From Pseudomonas sp. MH9.2 (GTDB taxonomy: Bacteria > Pseudomonadota > Gammaproteobacteria > Pseudomonadales > Pseudomonadaceae): a DNA stretch of 64,000 bases. The stretch is taken from positions 2,818,501 to 2,882,500 of the forward strand of contig NZ_CP133784.1 in the NCBI RefSeq assembly GCF_034353875.1. Reading direction: 5' to 3'. The notes under the pieces are model-generated. The model worked only from the letters and a program-made list of their open reading frames with translations. It was not told where the DNA came from and ran no database searches. Position 1 is the first letter of the stretch, and each line of letters opens with the position of its first letter. A program made the position numbers and the translations under genes. Below are positions 17,924-27,099 of this stretch, in pieces.

Positions 17924-18877
17924 ATGAGCGTTCGCCTAGGGATTGTCATGGACCCCATCGAGGACATCTCCTATAAAAAGGACAGCTCGCTGGCCATGCT
18001 CCTTGCCGCCCAGGATCGCGGTTGGTCGCTGTTCTATATGGAACAGCACGATTTGTACCAAAACGCCGGCCAGGCACGCGCCCGGATGAAACCACTGAAA
18101 GTCTTCGCCGACCCCGAACACTGGTTCGAACTGGGAGCCGAAATCGACAGCGGCCTGGACGACCTCGACGTGATCCTGATGCGTAAGGATCCGCCGTTCA
18201 ATATGGAGTTCGTGTACTCCACGTACCTGCTCGAACAAGCTGAACGCGCCGGCGTACTGGTGGTCAACCGCCCACAGAGCCTGCGTGACTGCAACGAGAA
18301 GCTATTTGCCACGCTGTTCCCGCAATGCACGCCGCCGACTCTGGTCAGCCGCCGTATGGACATCTTGCGCGAATTCGCCGAACTGCATGGCGATGTGATT
18401 CTCAAACCGCTGGACGGCATGGGCGGCACATCCATCTTCCGCCACCGCGAGGGCGATCCAAACCTGTCGGTGACCCTCGAAATCCTGACGGCCAATGGCA
18501 CGCAGCAGATTATGGCCCAAGGTTACCTGCCAGCGATCAAGGACGGCGACAAACGCATCCTGATGATTGACGGCGAGCCCGTGCCTTACTGCCTCGCACG
18601 TATCCCGGCCGCTGGCGAAACCCGTGGCAACCTGGCCGCCGGTGGTCGTGGCGAAGCCCGCCCCTTGACCCCGCATGACCGCTGGATCGCGGCCGAAGTC
18701 GGCCCGACACTGCGTGAAAGAGGCCTGCTATTCGTAGGCATCGATATCATCGGCGAGCACCTCACCGAAATCAACGTCACCAGCCCGACGTGCATTCGTG
18801 AAATCGACAATGCCTTCGGCACCAACATTGCGTCCATGCTGATGGATGCCATCGAGAAGAAGCTCAAGGCCAGGTAA
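17924..18877 (+). CDS. gshB: Glutathione synthetase
   Basis: Ligates gamma-glutamylcysteine and glycine using ATP, the second step of glutathione synthesis in the cytoplasm. The 317-residue product is an ATP-grasp enzyme: N-terminal GIVMDPIEDISYKKD, the metal/substrate block VILMRKDPPFNMEF, the glycine-rich loop LKPLDGMGGTSIF and the C-terminal TEINVTSPTCIREID that closes the active site. The ATG at MSVRLG has GAGG at a nine-base distance; a TTG two codons upstream is ignored. It is followed by a 131-bp gap and then a TonB gene, the conserved pseudomonad order. Confidence 0.97.
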   Translation: MSVRLGIVMDPIEDISYKKDSSLAMLLAAQDRGWSLFYMEQHDLYQNAGQARARMKPLKVFADPEHWFELGAEIDSGLDDLDVILMRKDPPFNMEFVYSTYLLEQAERAGVLVVNRPQSLRDCNEKLFATLFPQCTPPTLVSRRMDILREFAELHGDVILKPLDGMGGTSIFRHREGDPNLSVTLEILTANGTQQIMAQGYLPAIKDGDKRILMIDGEPVPYCLARIPAAGETRGNLAAGGRGEARPLTPHDRWIAAEVGPTLRERGLLFVGIDIIGEHLTEINVTSPTCIREIDNAFGTNIASMLMDAIEKKLKAR

Positions 18878-19008
18878 ACGCTATCCCCGGCCTGATCCCC
18901 GTGCGGGTTGCACAGGAATGAGGCCGATCCGGCCTGCTCCAGACCAGCGCACACCGCAGTATTTGCGACAGTGCGCTATCATGCGCGGCTTGTGAAAATG
19001 TTGGACTG

Positions 19009-19911
19009 ATGATGAACGCTTTGGCCGACGATCTGCCCCCTGAACTCGCCCGTGCTGGCGTGCGCCCGGCTGATCGGCTTGGGTTTACCCTGATGATTGC
19101 AGCGCTGATCCACGTAGCACTGATCCTCGGTGTGGGCTTCGCTTACGTCAAACCGCCAGACATCAGCAAAACCCTGGAAATCACCCTCGCCACCTTCAAA
19201 AGCGAAGCCCCGCCGAAAAAAGCCGATTTTCTCGCCCAGGATAATCAGCAGGGCAGTGGCACGCTGGACAAGAAGGCGATCCCCAAGACTACCGAGCTGG
19301 CGCCATTTCAGGACACCAAGATCAACAAGGTGACGCCACCCCCTGCCGCCAAGCCGGTGGAAAAGCAGGTAGCACCGAAAACGGCGGTCGCGACCACCGC
19401 GCAGAAAACCCAGAAAACCGTGACCAAGCGCGAAGAGATCAAGCAAGAACCCGCCGTCAAGGCCGCGCCGACCTTTGACAGCTCGCAGCTGACCAGCGAA
19501 ATTTCCAGCCTGGAAGCCGAGCTCTCCAACGAACAACAGCTGTACGCCAAGCGCCCTAAGATCCATCGCCTCAGCGCTGCGTCGACCATGCGCGACAAAG
19601 GCGCCTGGTATAAAGAAGACTGGCGTAAAAAAATCGAACGGATAGGCAATCTCAACTATCCGGAAGAAGCGCGGCGCAACCAGGTGTACGGTAATTTGCG
19701 GATGATGGTGTCGATCAACCGCGATGGCTCCCTGTTCGAAATATTAGTGCTGGAGTCGTCCGGCCAGCCGCTGCTCGATCAAGCTGCGCAACGTATTGTG
19801 CGATTGGCGGCGCCTTTTGCGCCGTTCACCGGCGATCTGGCTGACATCGACCGACTGGAGATCATTCGCACCTGGCGTTTCGCCCGTGGCGATAAGCTGT
19901 CCAGCAACTGA
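19009..19911 (+). CDS. tonB3: TonB-family energy transducer (TonB3-like)
   Basis: A 300-residue TonB-type protein. It has one N-terminal membrane helix (LMIAALIHVALILGVGFAYV, about residues 28-47). A lysine/proline-rich periplasmic spacer follows, with a helical stretch in its middle. The C-terminal TonB domain contains NYPEEARRNQVYGNLRM and ends with GDKLSSN. No exbB or exbD genes are adjacent. The same locus in P. aeruginosa (PA0406, tonB3) was reported to be needed for twitching motility, fitting its position next to the pil-chp cluster. Two adjacent ATG codons open the gene; either may be used. Confidence 0.87.
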   Translation: MMNALADDLPPELARAGVRPADRLGFTLMIAALIHVALILGVGFAYVKPPDISKTLEITLATFKSEAPPKKADFLAQDNQQGSGTLDKKAIPKTTELAPFQDTKINKVTPPPAAKPVEKQVAPKTAVATTAQKTQKTVTKREEIKQEPAVKAAPTFDSSQLTSEISSLEAELSNEQQLYAKRPKIHRLSAASTMRDKGAWYKEDWRKKIERIGNLNYPEEARRNQVYGNLRMMVSINRDGSLFEILVLESSGQPLLDQAAQRIVRLAAPFAPFTGDLADIDRLEIIRTWRFARGDKLSSN

Positions 19912-19975
19912 AGACCTGAACACCTATCACATTAGCCAGTTGTCAGGCCCGTCGGGCAGCGCCACACTAGGGCTC

Positions 19976-20545
19976 ATGAAAAACGTCCCCGCAAGCTACC
20001 TCAAGCATCACTTCCTGATTGCCATGCCGCACATGGCCGATCCGAACTTTGCGCACACCTTGACCTACATCGTCGAGCACAACGCAAATGGCGCCATGGG
20101 CCTGGTGATCAACCGTCCACAGGGCCTGACGCTGGCGGACATTCTTGAGCAACTGCGCCCCGAAACCGAACCGCCATTGCGCTGCCAGCACATCCCGATT
20201 CATACCGGTGGCCCAGTGCAAACCGATCGCGGCTTTGTCCTGCACCCGAGCGGACCGCAGTTTCAGGCAACGGTCGAACTCGGCGGCCTCGCGCTGTCGA
20301 CGTCTCAGGATGTGCTGTTCTCTATCGCTGACGGCTACGGCCCGGATCAACATGTGATCACCCTCGGGTATGCGGGCTGGGAAGCCGGGCAACTGGACGC
20401 CGAGCTGGCCGCCAACATCTGGCTGACCTGCCCGTTCGATCCGGCCATCCTGTTCGATATCCCGAGTGAGCATCGCCTCCACGCGGCGGCGGCCGGCCTG
20501 GGCGTCAATCTCAGCTTGCTGACCAGTCAGGCGGGCCACGCCTGA
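19976..20545 (+). CDS. yqgE: YqgE/AlgH family protein
   Basis: A 189-residue cytoplasmic protein of the UPF0301 family, the same length as P. aeruginosa AlgH. Conserved landmarks are LKHHFLIAMPHMADPNF near the start, NGAMGLVINRPQGLTL, then GGPVQTDRGFVLHP and GYAGWEAGQLDAEL. Biochemical function is unclear; in P. aeruginosa it was first described as affecting alginate regulation. The ATG at MKNVPASYL is used because the preceding 60 codons in frame overlap tonB3. It shares one base with the start of ruvX (TGATG). Confidence 0.92.
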   Translation: MKNVPASYLKHHFLIAMPHMADPNFAHTLTYIVEHNANGAMGLVINRPQGLTLADILEQLRPETEPPLRCQHIPIHTGGPVQTDRGFVLHPSGPQFQATVELGGLALSTSQDVLFSIADGYGPDQHVITLGYAGWEAGQLDAELAANIWLTCPFDPAILFDIPSEHRLHAAAAGLGVNLSLLTSQAGHA

Positions 20546-20982
20546 TGGCTTTACGTCTTTTGCTGGGCTTCGATTACGGCACCAAACAGATCGGCGTTGC
20601 CGTTGGTCAGGTGATTACCGGCCAGGCCCGCGAGCTGTGCATCTTGAAAGCGCAGAACGGTATCCCGGACTGGGACAAGGTCGAAGCATTGATCCGAGAA
20701 TGGAAGCCCGACGCCATTGTCGTCGGCCTGCCGCTAAACATGGACGGCACGCCGAGCGACATGAGTGCCCGTGCTGAAAAATTCTCGCGTCGACTCAACG
20801 GCCGCTACAACCTGCCGGTGTATACCCACGACGAGCGCCTGACCACCTTTGAAGCCAAGGGCGAGCGTCTGTCCCGTGGCGGGCAGAAAGGCAGCTATCG
20901 CGACAACCCGGTGGATGCCATTGCTGCCGCGCTGTTGTTACAGGGCTGGCTGGATGCCAACGGCGCCCTGTTTGACGCGTGA
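20545..20982 (+). CDS. ruvX: Putative pre-16S rRNA nuclease / Holliday junction resolvase-like protein RuvX
   Basis: A 145-residue RNase H-fold protein of the YqgF/RuvX family, implicated in maturation of the 16S rRNA 5' end. Conserved parts are LLGFDYGTKQIGVAVG with the first catalytic aspartate, VVGLPLNMDGTPS, the glutamate-containing DERLTTFEA and a final DNPVDAIAAALLLQ. Its ATG overlaps the yqgE stop, so the pair is co-translated. A weak GATCG/CGATC hairpin with a short T-rich tail follows its stop, then pyrR after 94 bases. Confidence 0.93.
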   Translation: MALRLLLGFDYGTKQIGVAVGQVITGQARELCILKAQNGIPDWDKVEALIREWKPDAIVVGLPLNMDGTPSDMSARAEKFSRRLNGRYNLPVYTHDERLTTFEAKGERLSRGGQKGSYRDNPVDAIAAALLLQGWLDANGALFDA

Positions 20983-21076
20983 TCGCTTTATCGATCTCTT
21001 TATTGAAAGAATAGACATCCAGTTTTCAGCCTGAGCAACCTGCGTGAAAGACGCTCAGGCCCCTGAAGGAGCAACC

Positions 21077-21592
21077 ATGAGTCTGCCCAATCCCGCCGCA
21101 CTGATCAGCCAGATGGCCATTGATCTGAAGGCCTATCTGAGCCAGCGCAACATCACTGAACCGCGTTATATCGGCATTCGCACGGGCGGCATCTGGGTCG
21201 CACAGGCGTTGCTTGAAGCGCTGGGCAGCCAGTCGCCGTTGGGCACACTGGACGTGTCCTTCTACCGCGACGATTTCAGCCAGAGCGGCCTGCACCCGCA
21301 AGTGCGTCCCTCGGCCCTGCCGTTCGAGATCGAAGGCCAGCACTTGGTACTGATCGATGACGTGCTGATGAGCGGCCGGACCATCCGCGCTGCGCTCAAC
21401 GAACTGTTCGATTACGGCCGTCCGGCCAGCGTGACCCTGGTCTGCCTGCTCGATCTTAACGCCGGGGAACTGCCGATTAGCCCCGACGTGGTCGGCGCCA
21501 CCCTGTCGCTGGCGCCCGATGAGCGGGTAAAATTGCTCGGCCCCGCGCCGCTCGCACTTGAATACCAGAACCTCTCTGCCGCCGCCCTCTAG
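21077..21592 (+). CDS. pyrR: PyrR bifunctional regulator / uracil phosphoribosyltransferase
   Basis: A 171-residue phosphoribosyltransferase-fold protein. The PRPP-binding loop is seen in [18 protein letters not shown] (residues about 92-109), preceded by [14 protein letters not shown]. In pseudomonads it precedes pyrB and modulates expression of the pyrimidine operon, and related enzymes convert uracil to UMP. AAGGAG lies five bases before the ATG; a GTG eleven codons upstream in frame has no such site. The following gene pyrB starts after 22 bases. Confidence 0.94.
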   Translation: MSLPNPAALISQMAIDLKAYLSQRNITEPRYIGIRTGGIWVAQALLEALGSQSPLGTLDVSFYRDDFSQSGLHPQVRPSALPFEIEGQHLVLIDDVLMSGRTIRAALNELFDYGRPASVTLVCLLDLNAGELPISPDVVGATLSLAPDERVKLLGPAPLALEYQNLSAAAL

Positions 21593-21614
21593 CCCCTAAT
21601 AAAGAGTCCTTGCG

Positions 21615-22619
21615 ATGACGCCTATCGACGCCAAGCGCCCACTGCAGCTCAATCATCAGGGCCAGCTGCGCCACTTTCTCTCGCTCGACGGTTTGCCCCG
21701 CGAGTTACTCACCGAAATTCTCGACACCGCCGATTCCTTTCTGGAAGTCGGCGCCCGGGCGGTAAAGAAAGTCCCGCTGCTGCGCGGCAAGACGGTGTGC
21801 AACGTGTTCTTCGAGAACTCGACCCGCACCCGCACCACATTCGAACTGGCTGCCCAACGGCTGTCGGCCGACGTGATCACCCTGAATGTCTCGACCTCGT
21901 CCACCAGTAAGGGCGAAACGCTGTTCGACACCCTGCGCAACCTTGAAGCGATGGCCGCCGACATGTTCGTCGTGCGTCATGGCGACTCGGGCGCCGCGCA
22001 CTTCATCGCCGAACATGTCTGCCCGGAGGTCGCGATCATCAACGGTGGCGACGGCCGCCATGCGCACCCGACTCAGGGCATGCTCGACATGCTCACCATT
22101 CGTCGGCACAAGGGTGGTTTCGAAAACCTCTCCGTGGCCATCGTTGGTGACATCCTGCACTCGCGGGTGGCGCGCTCGAACATGATTGCGCTCAAAGCCC
22201 TCGGCTGCCCGGACATCCGCGTAGTCGCGCCGAAAACCTTGTTGCCGGTGGGCGTCGAGCAGTACGGGGTCAAGGTCTACACCGACCTGGCTGCCGGCCT
22301 CAAAGACGTCGACGTGGTGATCATGCTGCGCCTGCAGCGCGAACGCATGCAGGGCGGTCTGTTGCCCAGCGAAGGTGAGTTCTACCGCCTGTTCGGCCTG
22401 ACCACCGCTCGTCTGGCCGGCGCCAAACCGGACGTCATTGTCATGCACCCAGGCCCGATCAACCGCGGCGTGGAGATCGAGTCGGCAGTGGCCGACGGCG
22501 CCCATTCGGTAATCCTCAACCAGGTCACCTACGGCATCGCAATACGCATGGCTGTGCTGTCCATGGCCATGAGCGGGCAAACCGCACAACGTCAATTCGA
22601 GCAGGAGAACGCCCAGTGA
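21615..22619 (+). CDS. pyrB: Aspartate carbamoyltransferase catalytic subunit
   Basis: Catalyses carbamoyl phosphate plus L-aspartate to N-carbamoylaspartate, the first committed step of pyrimidine synthesis. The protein has 334 residues with an N-terminal extension of about 20 residues before [15 protein letters not shown], typical for pseudomonads. The carbamoyl phosphate loop [17 protein letters not shown] and the [13 protein letters not shown] motif are intact. In Pseudomonas it assembles as a dodecamer with the inactive dihydroorotase encoded by the overlapping next gene; the extension contributes nucleotide regulation. Its TGA overlaps the GTG start of pyrC'. Confidence 0.97.
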   Translation: MTPIDAKRPLQLNHQGQLRHFLSLDGLPRELLTEILDTADSFLEVGARAVKKVPLLRGKTVCNVFFENSTRTRTTFELAAQRLSADVITLNVSTSSTSKGETLFDTLRNLEAMAADMFVVRHGDSGAAHFIAEHVCPEVAIINGGDGRHAHPTQGMLDMLTIRRHKGGFENLSVAIVGDILHSRVARSNMIALKALGCPDIRVVAPKTLLPVGVEQYGVKVYTDLAAGLKDVDVVIMLRLQRERMQGGLLPSEGEFYRLFGLTTARLAGAKPDVIVMHPGPINRGVEIESAVADGAHSVILNQVTYGIAIRMAVLSMAMSGQTAQRQFEQENAQ

Positions 22620-23887
22620 AGCTCAGCATCCTCGGCGCTCGCGTCATCGACCCCACCAGCGGTCTGGACACCGTCATTGATCTGCACCTGGAAGCCGGCA
22701 AGATTATCGCCCTCGGCGAGGCGCCAGCAGGTTTCGTTGCCAGCCAGACGATTGAGGCCAAGGGCCTGGTCGCCGCACCCGGCCTGGTCGACCTCAACGT
22801 AGCCCTGCGCGAACCGGGCTACAGCCGTAAAGGCACAATCGCCAGTGAGACCCAAGCCGCAGCAGCCGGCGGCGTCACCAGCCTGTGCTGCCCGCCACGG
22901 ACCAAACCGGTGCTCGACACCTCCGCCGTGGCCGAGCTGATCATCGACCGCGCCCGCGAAGCCGGCAATTGCAAAGTGTTCCCCATCGGCGCCTTCAGCA
23001 AGGGTCTGGAAGGTGAACAACTGGCCGAGCTGATTGCCTTGCGCGATGCGGGCTGCGTCGCCTTCGGCAATGGTCTGGACAGCTTTCGCAATACCCGGAC
23101 GTTGTGCCGGGCACTGGAATACGCCGCGACATTCGACCTGACGGTGATTTTCCATTCTCAGGACCGCGATCTGGCTGAAGGGGGCCTGGCCCATGAAGGC
23201 CCTACTGCCAGCTTCCTCGGCTTGCCGGGCATCCCGGAAACCGCCGAAACCGTGGCCTTGGCTCGGGATCTGCTGCTGGTGGAACAAAGCGGCGTGCGCG
23301 CGCACTTCAGCCAATTGACCAGTGCACGCGGTGTGGAACTGATCGCTCAGGCGCAGGCCCGTGGGCTGCCGGTCACCGCCGACGTGGCGATGTATCAGCT
23401 TATCCTCATCGATGAAGCGCTGATCGACTTCTCCAGCCTGTACCACGTCCAGCCGCCGCTACGCACCCGCGCCGACCGCGATGGCCTGCGTGCAGCGGTT
23501 AAGTCCGGGGTGGTTCAAGCCATCTCCAGCCATCACCAACCCCATGAACGCGACGCCAAGCTGGCCCCGTTCGGGGCGACCGAGCCGGGCATCAGCAGCG
23601 TTGAGCTGCTATTGCCGCTGGCGATGACGTTGGTCGCAGACGGCCTGCTCGACCTGCCAACCCTGCTGGCACGCCTCAGCGCTGGCCCTGCGGCGGCCTT
23701 GCGCCTGCCTGCCGGTCAATTGCGTGTCGGTGCGCCAGCGGATCTGGTGCTGTTCGACCCGACGGCTTCTACTGTTGTTGGCGAGAAATGGCTGTCCAAA
23801 GGCGAAAACTGCCCGTTCCTTGGCCACTGCCTGCCAGGGGCCGTGCGGTACACCCTGGTGGATGGACGGATCAGCTACAGCAGCTGA
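22616..23887 (+). CDS. pyrC': Inactive dihydroorotase homologue PyrC' (PyrX)
   Basis: A 423-residue dihydroorotase-like protein that lacks the metal site. Where active enzymes read a His-x-His after GLVDL, this one reads [14 protein letters not shown], so both zinc ligands are gone. Later TIM-barrel features remain, including [12 protein letters not shown] and [17 protein letters not shown]. In pseudomonads such PyrC' proteins are not catalytic but are required for assembly of aspartate carbamoyltransferase; the true dihydroorotase is encoded elsewhere. It begins with GTG overlapping the pyrB stop, so the two partners are coupled. Confidence 0.94.
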   Translation: MKLSILGARVIDPTSGLDTVIDLHLEAGKIIALGEAPAGFVASQTIEAKGLVAAPGLVDLNVALREPGYSRKGTIASETQAAAAGGVTSLCCPPRTKPVLDTSAVAELIIDRAREAGNCKVFPIGAFSKGLEGEQLAELIALRDAGCVAFGNGLDSFRNTRTLCRALEYAATFDLTVIFHSQDRDLAEGGLAHEGPTASFLGLPGIPETAETVALARDLLLVEQSGVRAHFSQLTSARGVELIAQAQARGLPVTADVAMYQLILIDEALIDFSSLYHVQPPLRTRADRDGLRAAVKSGVVQAISSHHQPHERDAKLAPFGATEPGISSVELLLPLAMTLVADGLLDLPTLLARLSAGPAAALRLPAGQLRVGAPADLVLFDPTASTVVGEKWLSKGENCPFLGHCLPGAVRYTLVDGRISYSS

Positions 23888-23925
23888 TTGGGTCTTGATC
23901 GCGGTGCGTCAGATGCACCGCTTAA

Positions 23926-23981
23926 ACTGCTTCGCAGCGGGACACGTAGTCTTGCAACTATGCGTCCCGCTGCGAAGCAGT
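23926..23981. repeat. Perfect 18-bp inverted repeat between pyrC' and the lipase gene
   Basis: ACTGCTTCGCAGCGGGAC (23926-23943) is exactly complementary to 23964-23981, with further pairing inside the 20-base centre. It lies in the 96-bp gap between two convergent genes, ending two bases before the lipase stop codon. It can serve as a two-way terminator, though there is no T-run. Confidence 0.6.
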
Positions 23982-23983
23982 CA

Positions 23984-26557
23984 TCAACTCACCCCGCTAC
24001 CCAACGCTCCCTTCACCTGATCCAACAACCCCATCTTCGATTCGTCAGGCAACCGGTCGAGCAGATCCTTGACCTTCGCTAAAGCCTTCGCCGCCTCCGT
24101 GGCCTTGAGCAGTTTTTGCAGCTCGGGCGTGGTCGCGGTTTCTGCGCTGAGGGCTGGCGGTGTGGGCAAGGCTTTCGCCAGCTTCAGCATATCGCCGGGG
24201 TCTTTGCTGAACGCCCGAATGTTGTCGAGATTGTCCAGCATCGGCAGGGCGATGCCCGTGACAGAATCAAATGCGCTGACTTGCGGAAAGCCCACCTTGC
24301 CGCGAAACACGGGAATGCCCAGCGATGGAATCAGCAGACCCACCAGGTAACGCGGGTCGTGGCGCTTGATGCTCAAACCGACACTGGCCACCGCAATACC
24401 CACCCCGATCACTTGCCCGGCCCTCGCCACCGGCGACAGGGACTTGTTGGATTCGTTGTCGAAAAAGATGCAGCGGTAGCGGAAGTAATCACTGAACACT
24501 TCGCGCTCGCCCAAGCGAGTAGAGTTCATGAACCAGGCGCGGGAATCGTGGACCTGGTCGTCGAAAAAGTCGGTGAGCGTGCGAGCAGTATCCGTCAGGG
24601 GCTCGGCGGTTTTTAAGTCATACAGCGCCAGGTAAGCCTGGTTACCAGAGGTGCGCAGGTCACGGTATTCCTGGGCTTCATCCTGCTCGTTGGTCAGGTA
24701 TATCAACCCCCCGAACAGCAGATGAGGAATGGTCGCCCAACTGATGGCGTCACCGGCCAACGCCAGCGACCAGTTGCTTGGGTCATAGTCACGACCGAAT
24801 TCGATCATGGCCCTGTCCATCTGGCGCTGATCGAGCGTGGGCTCAAAGGCTTTATGGGTATTAAAGTCGATGGGTTGTGCCGCGCCGACGCGTTGTTCAT
24901 AACCCTGTTTGAGCGCCCGATATTCCTGATGCGTTGCCAGCGTGCTGCCTGACAACTCCTTGAGCGGTTGGCCCTCATGGTTGGCCTTGTTCTCGGCGAG
25001 CTGTCGCTCATGCAGCGCTTTAAGGGCATCCCACTCTTCCTGGGTCATGTCCTTGCCTGTGACATGCTGGTAAGCGGAGGTTGTCCTGAAGTGAAAACTG
25101 CCATACCGATTGATCCGCCACCCCGTCAGCAGCGCCTGCTCACCGGCCAAGGCGCCTTCCAGCGGGCCGGTTTTGTGGTGGGCGAGCCAGGTGTTGAAGC
25201 GGAGGGTGAGGGTTTCGGAGATGTCGAAGGCTTCATGGACTTCTTCAGCCATTTCCAGCCATGGCTCGTCTTGTTTCTGTTCGTCACTGAGCGCATTGGG
25301 AGGCGCCTGCAACGGCGCACCCACGGCATAGGCCTCCGCATACATATGGTGCAGCGGAATTTGTGACATCACGTCCTGAGTGCCGCCCAGCGACTTGCCC
25401 TGATCGCCCGGCGAATACCCACCCCCGACATCGGAGTGCATGCCGGGGTACAGGTATTCGACCGTGTTAGTGCGGTAGGTCGAAGGGTCATCGGGGTCGT
25501 TCTTGCGCCGGATCGAGTCCACCGGGAAACAGGTGCGTTGCTCGTGGGCGGCGACCAGATGCACGCAGCGCTCCAGAAACGTCTCCGAGTCCGACAGGCG
25601 CATGGAGTCATCGGCCCACCCCATATGGCCCTCGGCGAACGGCATCGCGTAGGCCATGCCGGTGGAGGCCACGGTGTCGAACAGGCCCAGGAAGGCAATG
25701 CAGATCGGCAGGCCGGCAAACAGGTAACAGGTCTCACCCTCGATTTCGACCTGGGTCAGGCTCTCCAGCCAGGTAGCAAAGGCCCGGGCTTCGGCGGCGC
25801 CCCGGGAAAAGCCGTACACGTACAGGCGCAGGCCGATGATCCGCGGTTTGGTCTTGCGCGCATGCACGTAGTCGACCTTTTTTTGCAGCGCCAGCAACGG
25901 CGCGTGCAGGGCCTCTCGCCGACGGCTGTCACCACTCTTGAGCAACGTCGCGCCGAGCATCTCTTCAGTGAACGAGGTGCCCATTTTTTGCACCAGCTCG
26001 TAGGCTGCATCCACGGTTAGCGGGTCTTCGCCGCAGGCCCGACCCACAGCATCCAGCAGGCGCGTAATGCCCCAATTGATCCGGTTCTCACCGCCGACCG
26101 CGCCGATCAGCCCCAGATCTCGTGGTTCGAACTCACCGATTTCCTTGAACTCGGTGCCGACCCCTTGCATGTAATAACGATAGAAACCCATCTGGTTCGC
26201 CCGGCTCTGCTCTGTGCCCTGGTTGGCACCGACGCTGGCGTGGTAAAGCCGCGCGACGTTGCTGGTGCTCGGGGGTTGACCGAGTTTGTCCGAGGGTTCG
26301 TGGTTGTTGGTGCCGTCGAAACACAGGGTGATGTTCAGCACATTGATGCACGGCGCGCCGGAATAGGTTTCACCCGCCGCTTTGGCGGCCCGTTTAGCCG
26401 CATAGGCCGCCAGCAGCTTGGGCCGATACTGTGTGCGGTAGTTAAGCGCCACATCCTCGGACGTGCGTGGCAGCAGCCCCTCTTTTGGGAACGGCGGGGT
26501 CGGCGTTAAAGGCGCCGGGGCCGGGCGTTGAGAGCCTGAATTCAAGGTAATGGACAT
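23984..26557 (-). CDS. Type VI secretion lipase effector, Tle1-type (DUF2235 alpha/beta hydrolase)
   Basis: The 857-residue protein opens with a proline-rich segment and then a DUF2235 domain: LCFDGTNNHEP near residue 83, the nucleophile elbow YGFSRGAAEARAFATW with Ser near 251, and HSDVGGGYSPGDQG near 374. A GxSxG hydrolase of this family next to a DUF4123 adaptor and lipoprotein genes is the signature of Tle1 phospholipases delivered by type VI secretion to hydrolyse membrane phospholipids of rivals. The C-terminal third has hydrophobic stretches (VIGVGIAVASVGLSI, YLVGLLIPSLGIPVF) that may contact membranes. The ATG (MSITLNSG) lies inside the end of the preceding lipoprotein gene. No signal peptide is visible. 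The Tle1 assignment rests on domain pattern, not on alignment. Confidence 0.85.
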   Translation of the reverse strand: MSITLNSGSQRPAPAPLTPTPPFPKEGLLPRTSEDVALNYRTQYRPKLLAAYAAKRAAKAAGETYSGAPCINVLNITLCFDGTNNHEPSDKLGQPPSTSNVARLYHASVGANQGTEQSRANQMGFYRYYMQGVGTEFKEIGEFEPRDLGLIGAVGGENRINWGITRLLDAVGRACGEDPLTVDAAYELVQKMGTSFTEEMLGATLLKSGDSRRREALHAPLLALQKKVDYVHARKTKPRIIGLRLYVYGFSRGAAEARAFATWLESLTQVEIEGETCYLFAGLPICIAFLGLFDTVASTGMAYAMPFAEGHMGWADDSMRLSDSETFLERCVHLVAAHEQRTCFPVDSIRRKNDPDDPSTYRTNTVEYLYPGMHSDVGGGYSPGDQGKSLGGTQDVMSQIPLHHMYAEAYAVGAPLQAPPNALSDEQKQDEPWLEMAEEVHEAFDISETLTLRFNTWLAHHKTGPLEGALAGEQALLTGWRINRYGSFHFRTTSAYQHVTGKDMTQEEWDALKALHERQLAENKANHEGQPLKELSGSTLATHQEYRALKQGYEQRVGAAQPIDFNTHKAFEPTLDQRQMDRAMIEFGRDYDPSNWSLALAGDAISWATIPHLLFGGLIYLTNEQDEAQEYRDLRTSGNQAYLALYDLKTAEPLTDTARTLTDFFDDQVHDSRAWFMNSTRLGEREVFSDYFRYRCIFFDNESNKSLSPVARAGQVIGVGIAVASVGLSIKRHDPRYLVGLLIPSLGIPVFRGKVGFPQVSAFDSVTGIALPMLDNLDNIRAFSKDPGDMLKLAKALPTPPALSAETATTPELQKLLKATEAAKALAKVKDLLDRLPDESKMGLLDQVKGALGSGVS

Positions 26558-27099
26558 TTGGCAGGAACTTCCATCTTGAGAGGATAGTTGTAGGGGTGAT
26601 TGGGGCGACCGTGGTAGCTGGGACTGGCGGCGACCTTGACTTGATCGCAAGGCAGAAAGTGCACATTGACCAGCCCGAGTTGCTCATACGGTGCCACCTC
26701 CACGACGGCGCGATGGCGGGTGTATTTGGATCGGTGTTCTTTCATTCGTGCACGCCACGCATCAGAAAACGGGGGGACACCCCAATACCGTGACGCACCG
26801 ACATTCGGATCCTTCTCCCACTCCACCACCACGGTCAGGCCGGGGTGCCACTTGCGGGGCAGGCTCACGCAGCAGTTCTGGCTGCCGCCCCCGCCGTAAG
26901 GCCCGATGTTCGGCCCGCCGTTGCCGTTGACCATGAAGTAGTTGATCGCCGCCGAGGTGTGGCTGTACCCCTCGATGGGCGCGCCGAGCCGGTCGGGCAA
27001 TGATTGGCTGCACGCTTGCAGCGCAAGGCAGGCGAGCGCAGCCGCCACCCAAAGCGCTGGCCTTCGGCGTGGGGTGCCAGGTTTTAGGGTGCGGGACAT
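26542..27099 (-). CDS. DUF3304-type lipoprotein, probable immunity protein of the adjacent lipase (copy A)
   Basis: A 185-residue predicted lipoprotein: arginine-rich n-region, hydrophobic segment, and lipobox LQAC with Cys30. The mature 156 residues begin SQSLPDRLGAPIEGYSH and contain four further cysteines. By hand count it is identical to copy B at 137 of 156 mature positions; 14 of the 19 differences fall in mature residues 70-97. It overlaps the lipase start by 16 bases. Its own ATG lies 16 bases before the end of copy B, at the same repeat position as the lipase ATG, which gives it an N-terminal stretch absent from copy B. An envelope lipoprotein overlapping a type VI lipase gene is most simply its immunity protein; this is inferred. 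Confidence 0.8.
   Translation of the reverse strand: MSRTLKPGTPRRRPALWVAAALACLALQACSQSLPDRLGAPIEGYSHTSAAINYFMVNGNGGPNIGPYGGGGSQNCCVSLPRKWHPGLTVVVEWEKDPNVGASRYWGVPPFSDAWRARMKEHRSKYTRHRAVVEVAPYEQLGLVNVHFLPCDQVKVAASPSYHGRPNHPYNYPLKMEVPAKCPLP

Noticed and set aside
20981..20996. GATCG/CGATC hairpin after ruvX as a terminator or pyr attenuator
   Set aside because: Five-bp stem with only a weak T-rich tail; not enough to call, and no alternative structure seen before pyrR.
22616..23887. pyrC' as a decayed pseudogene
   Set aside because: Full-length, coupled to pyrB and with retained fold motifs; inactive homologues of this type are functional assembly partners in pseudomonads.
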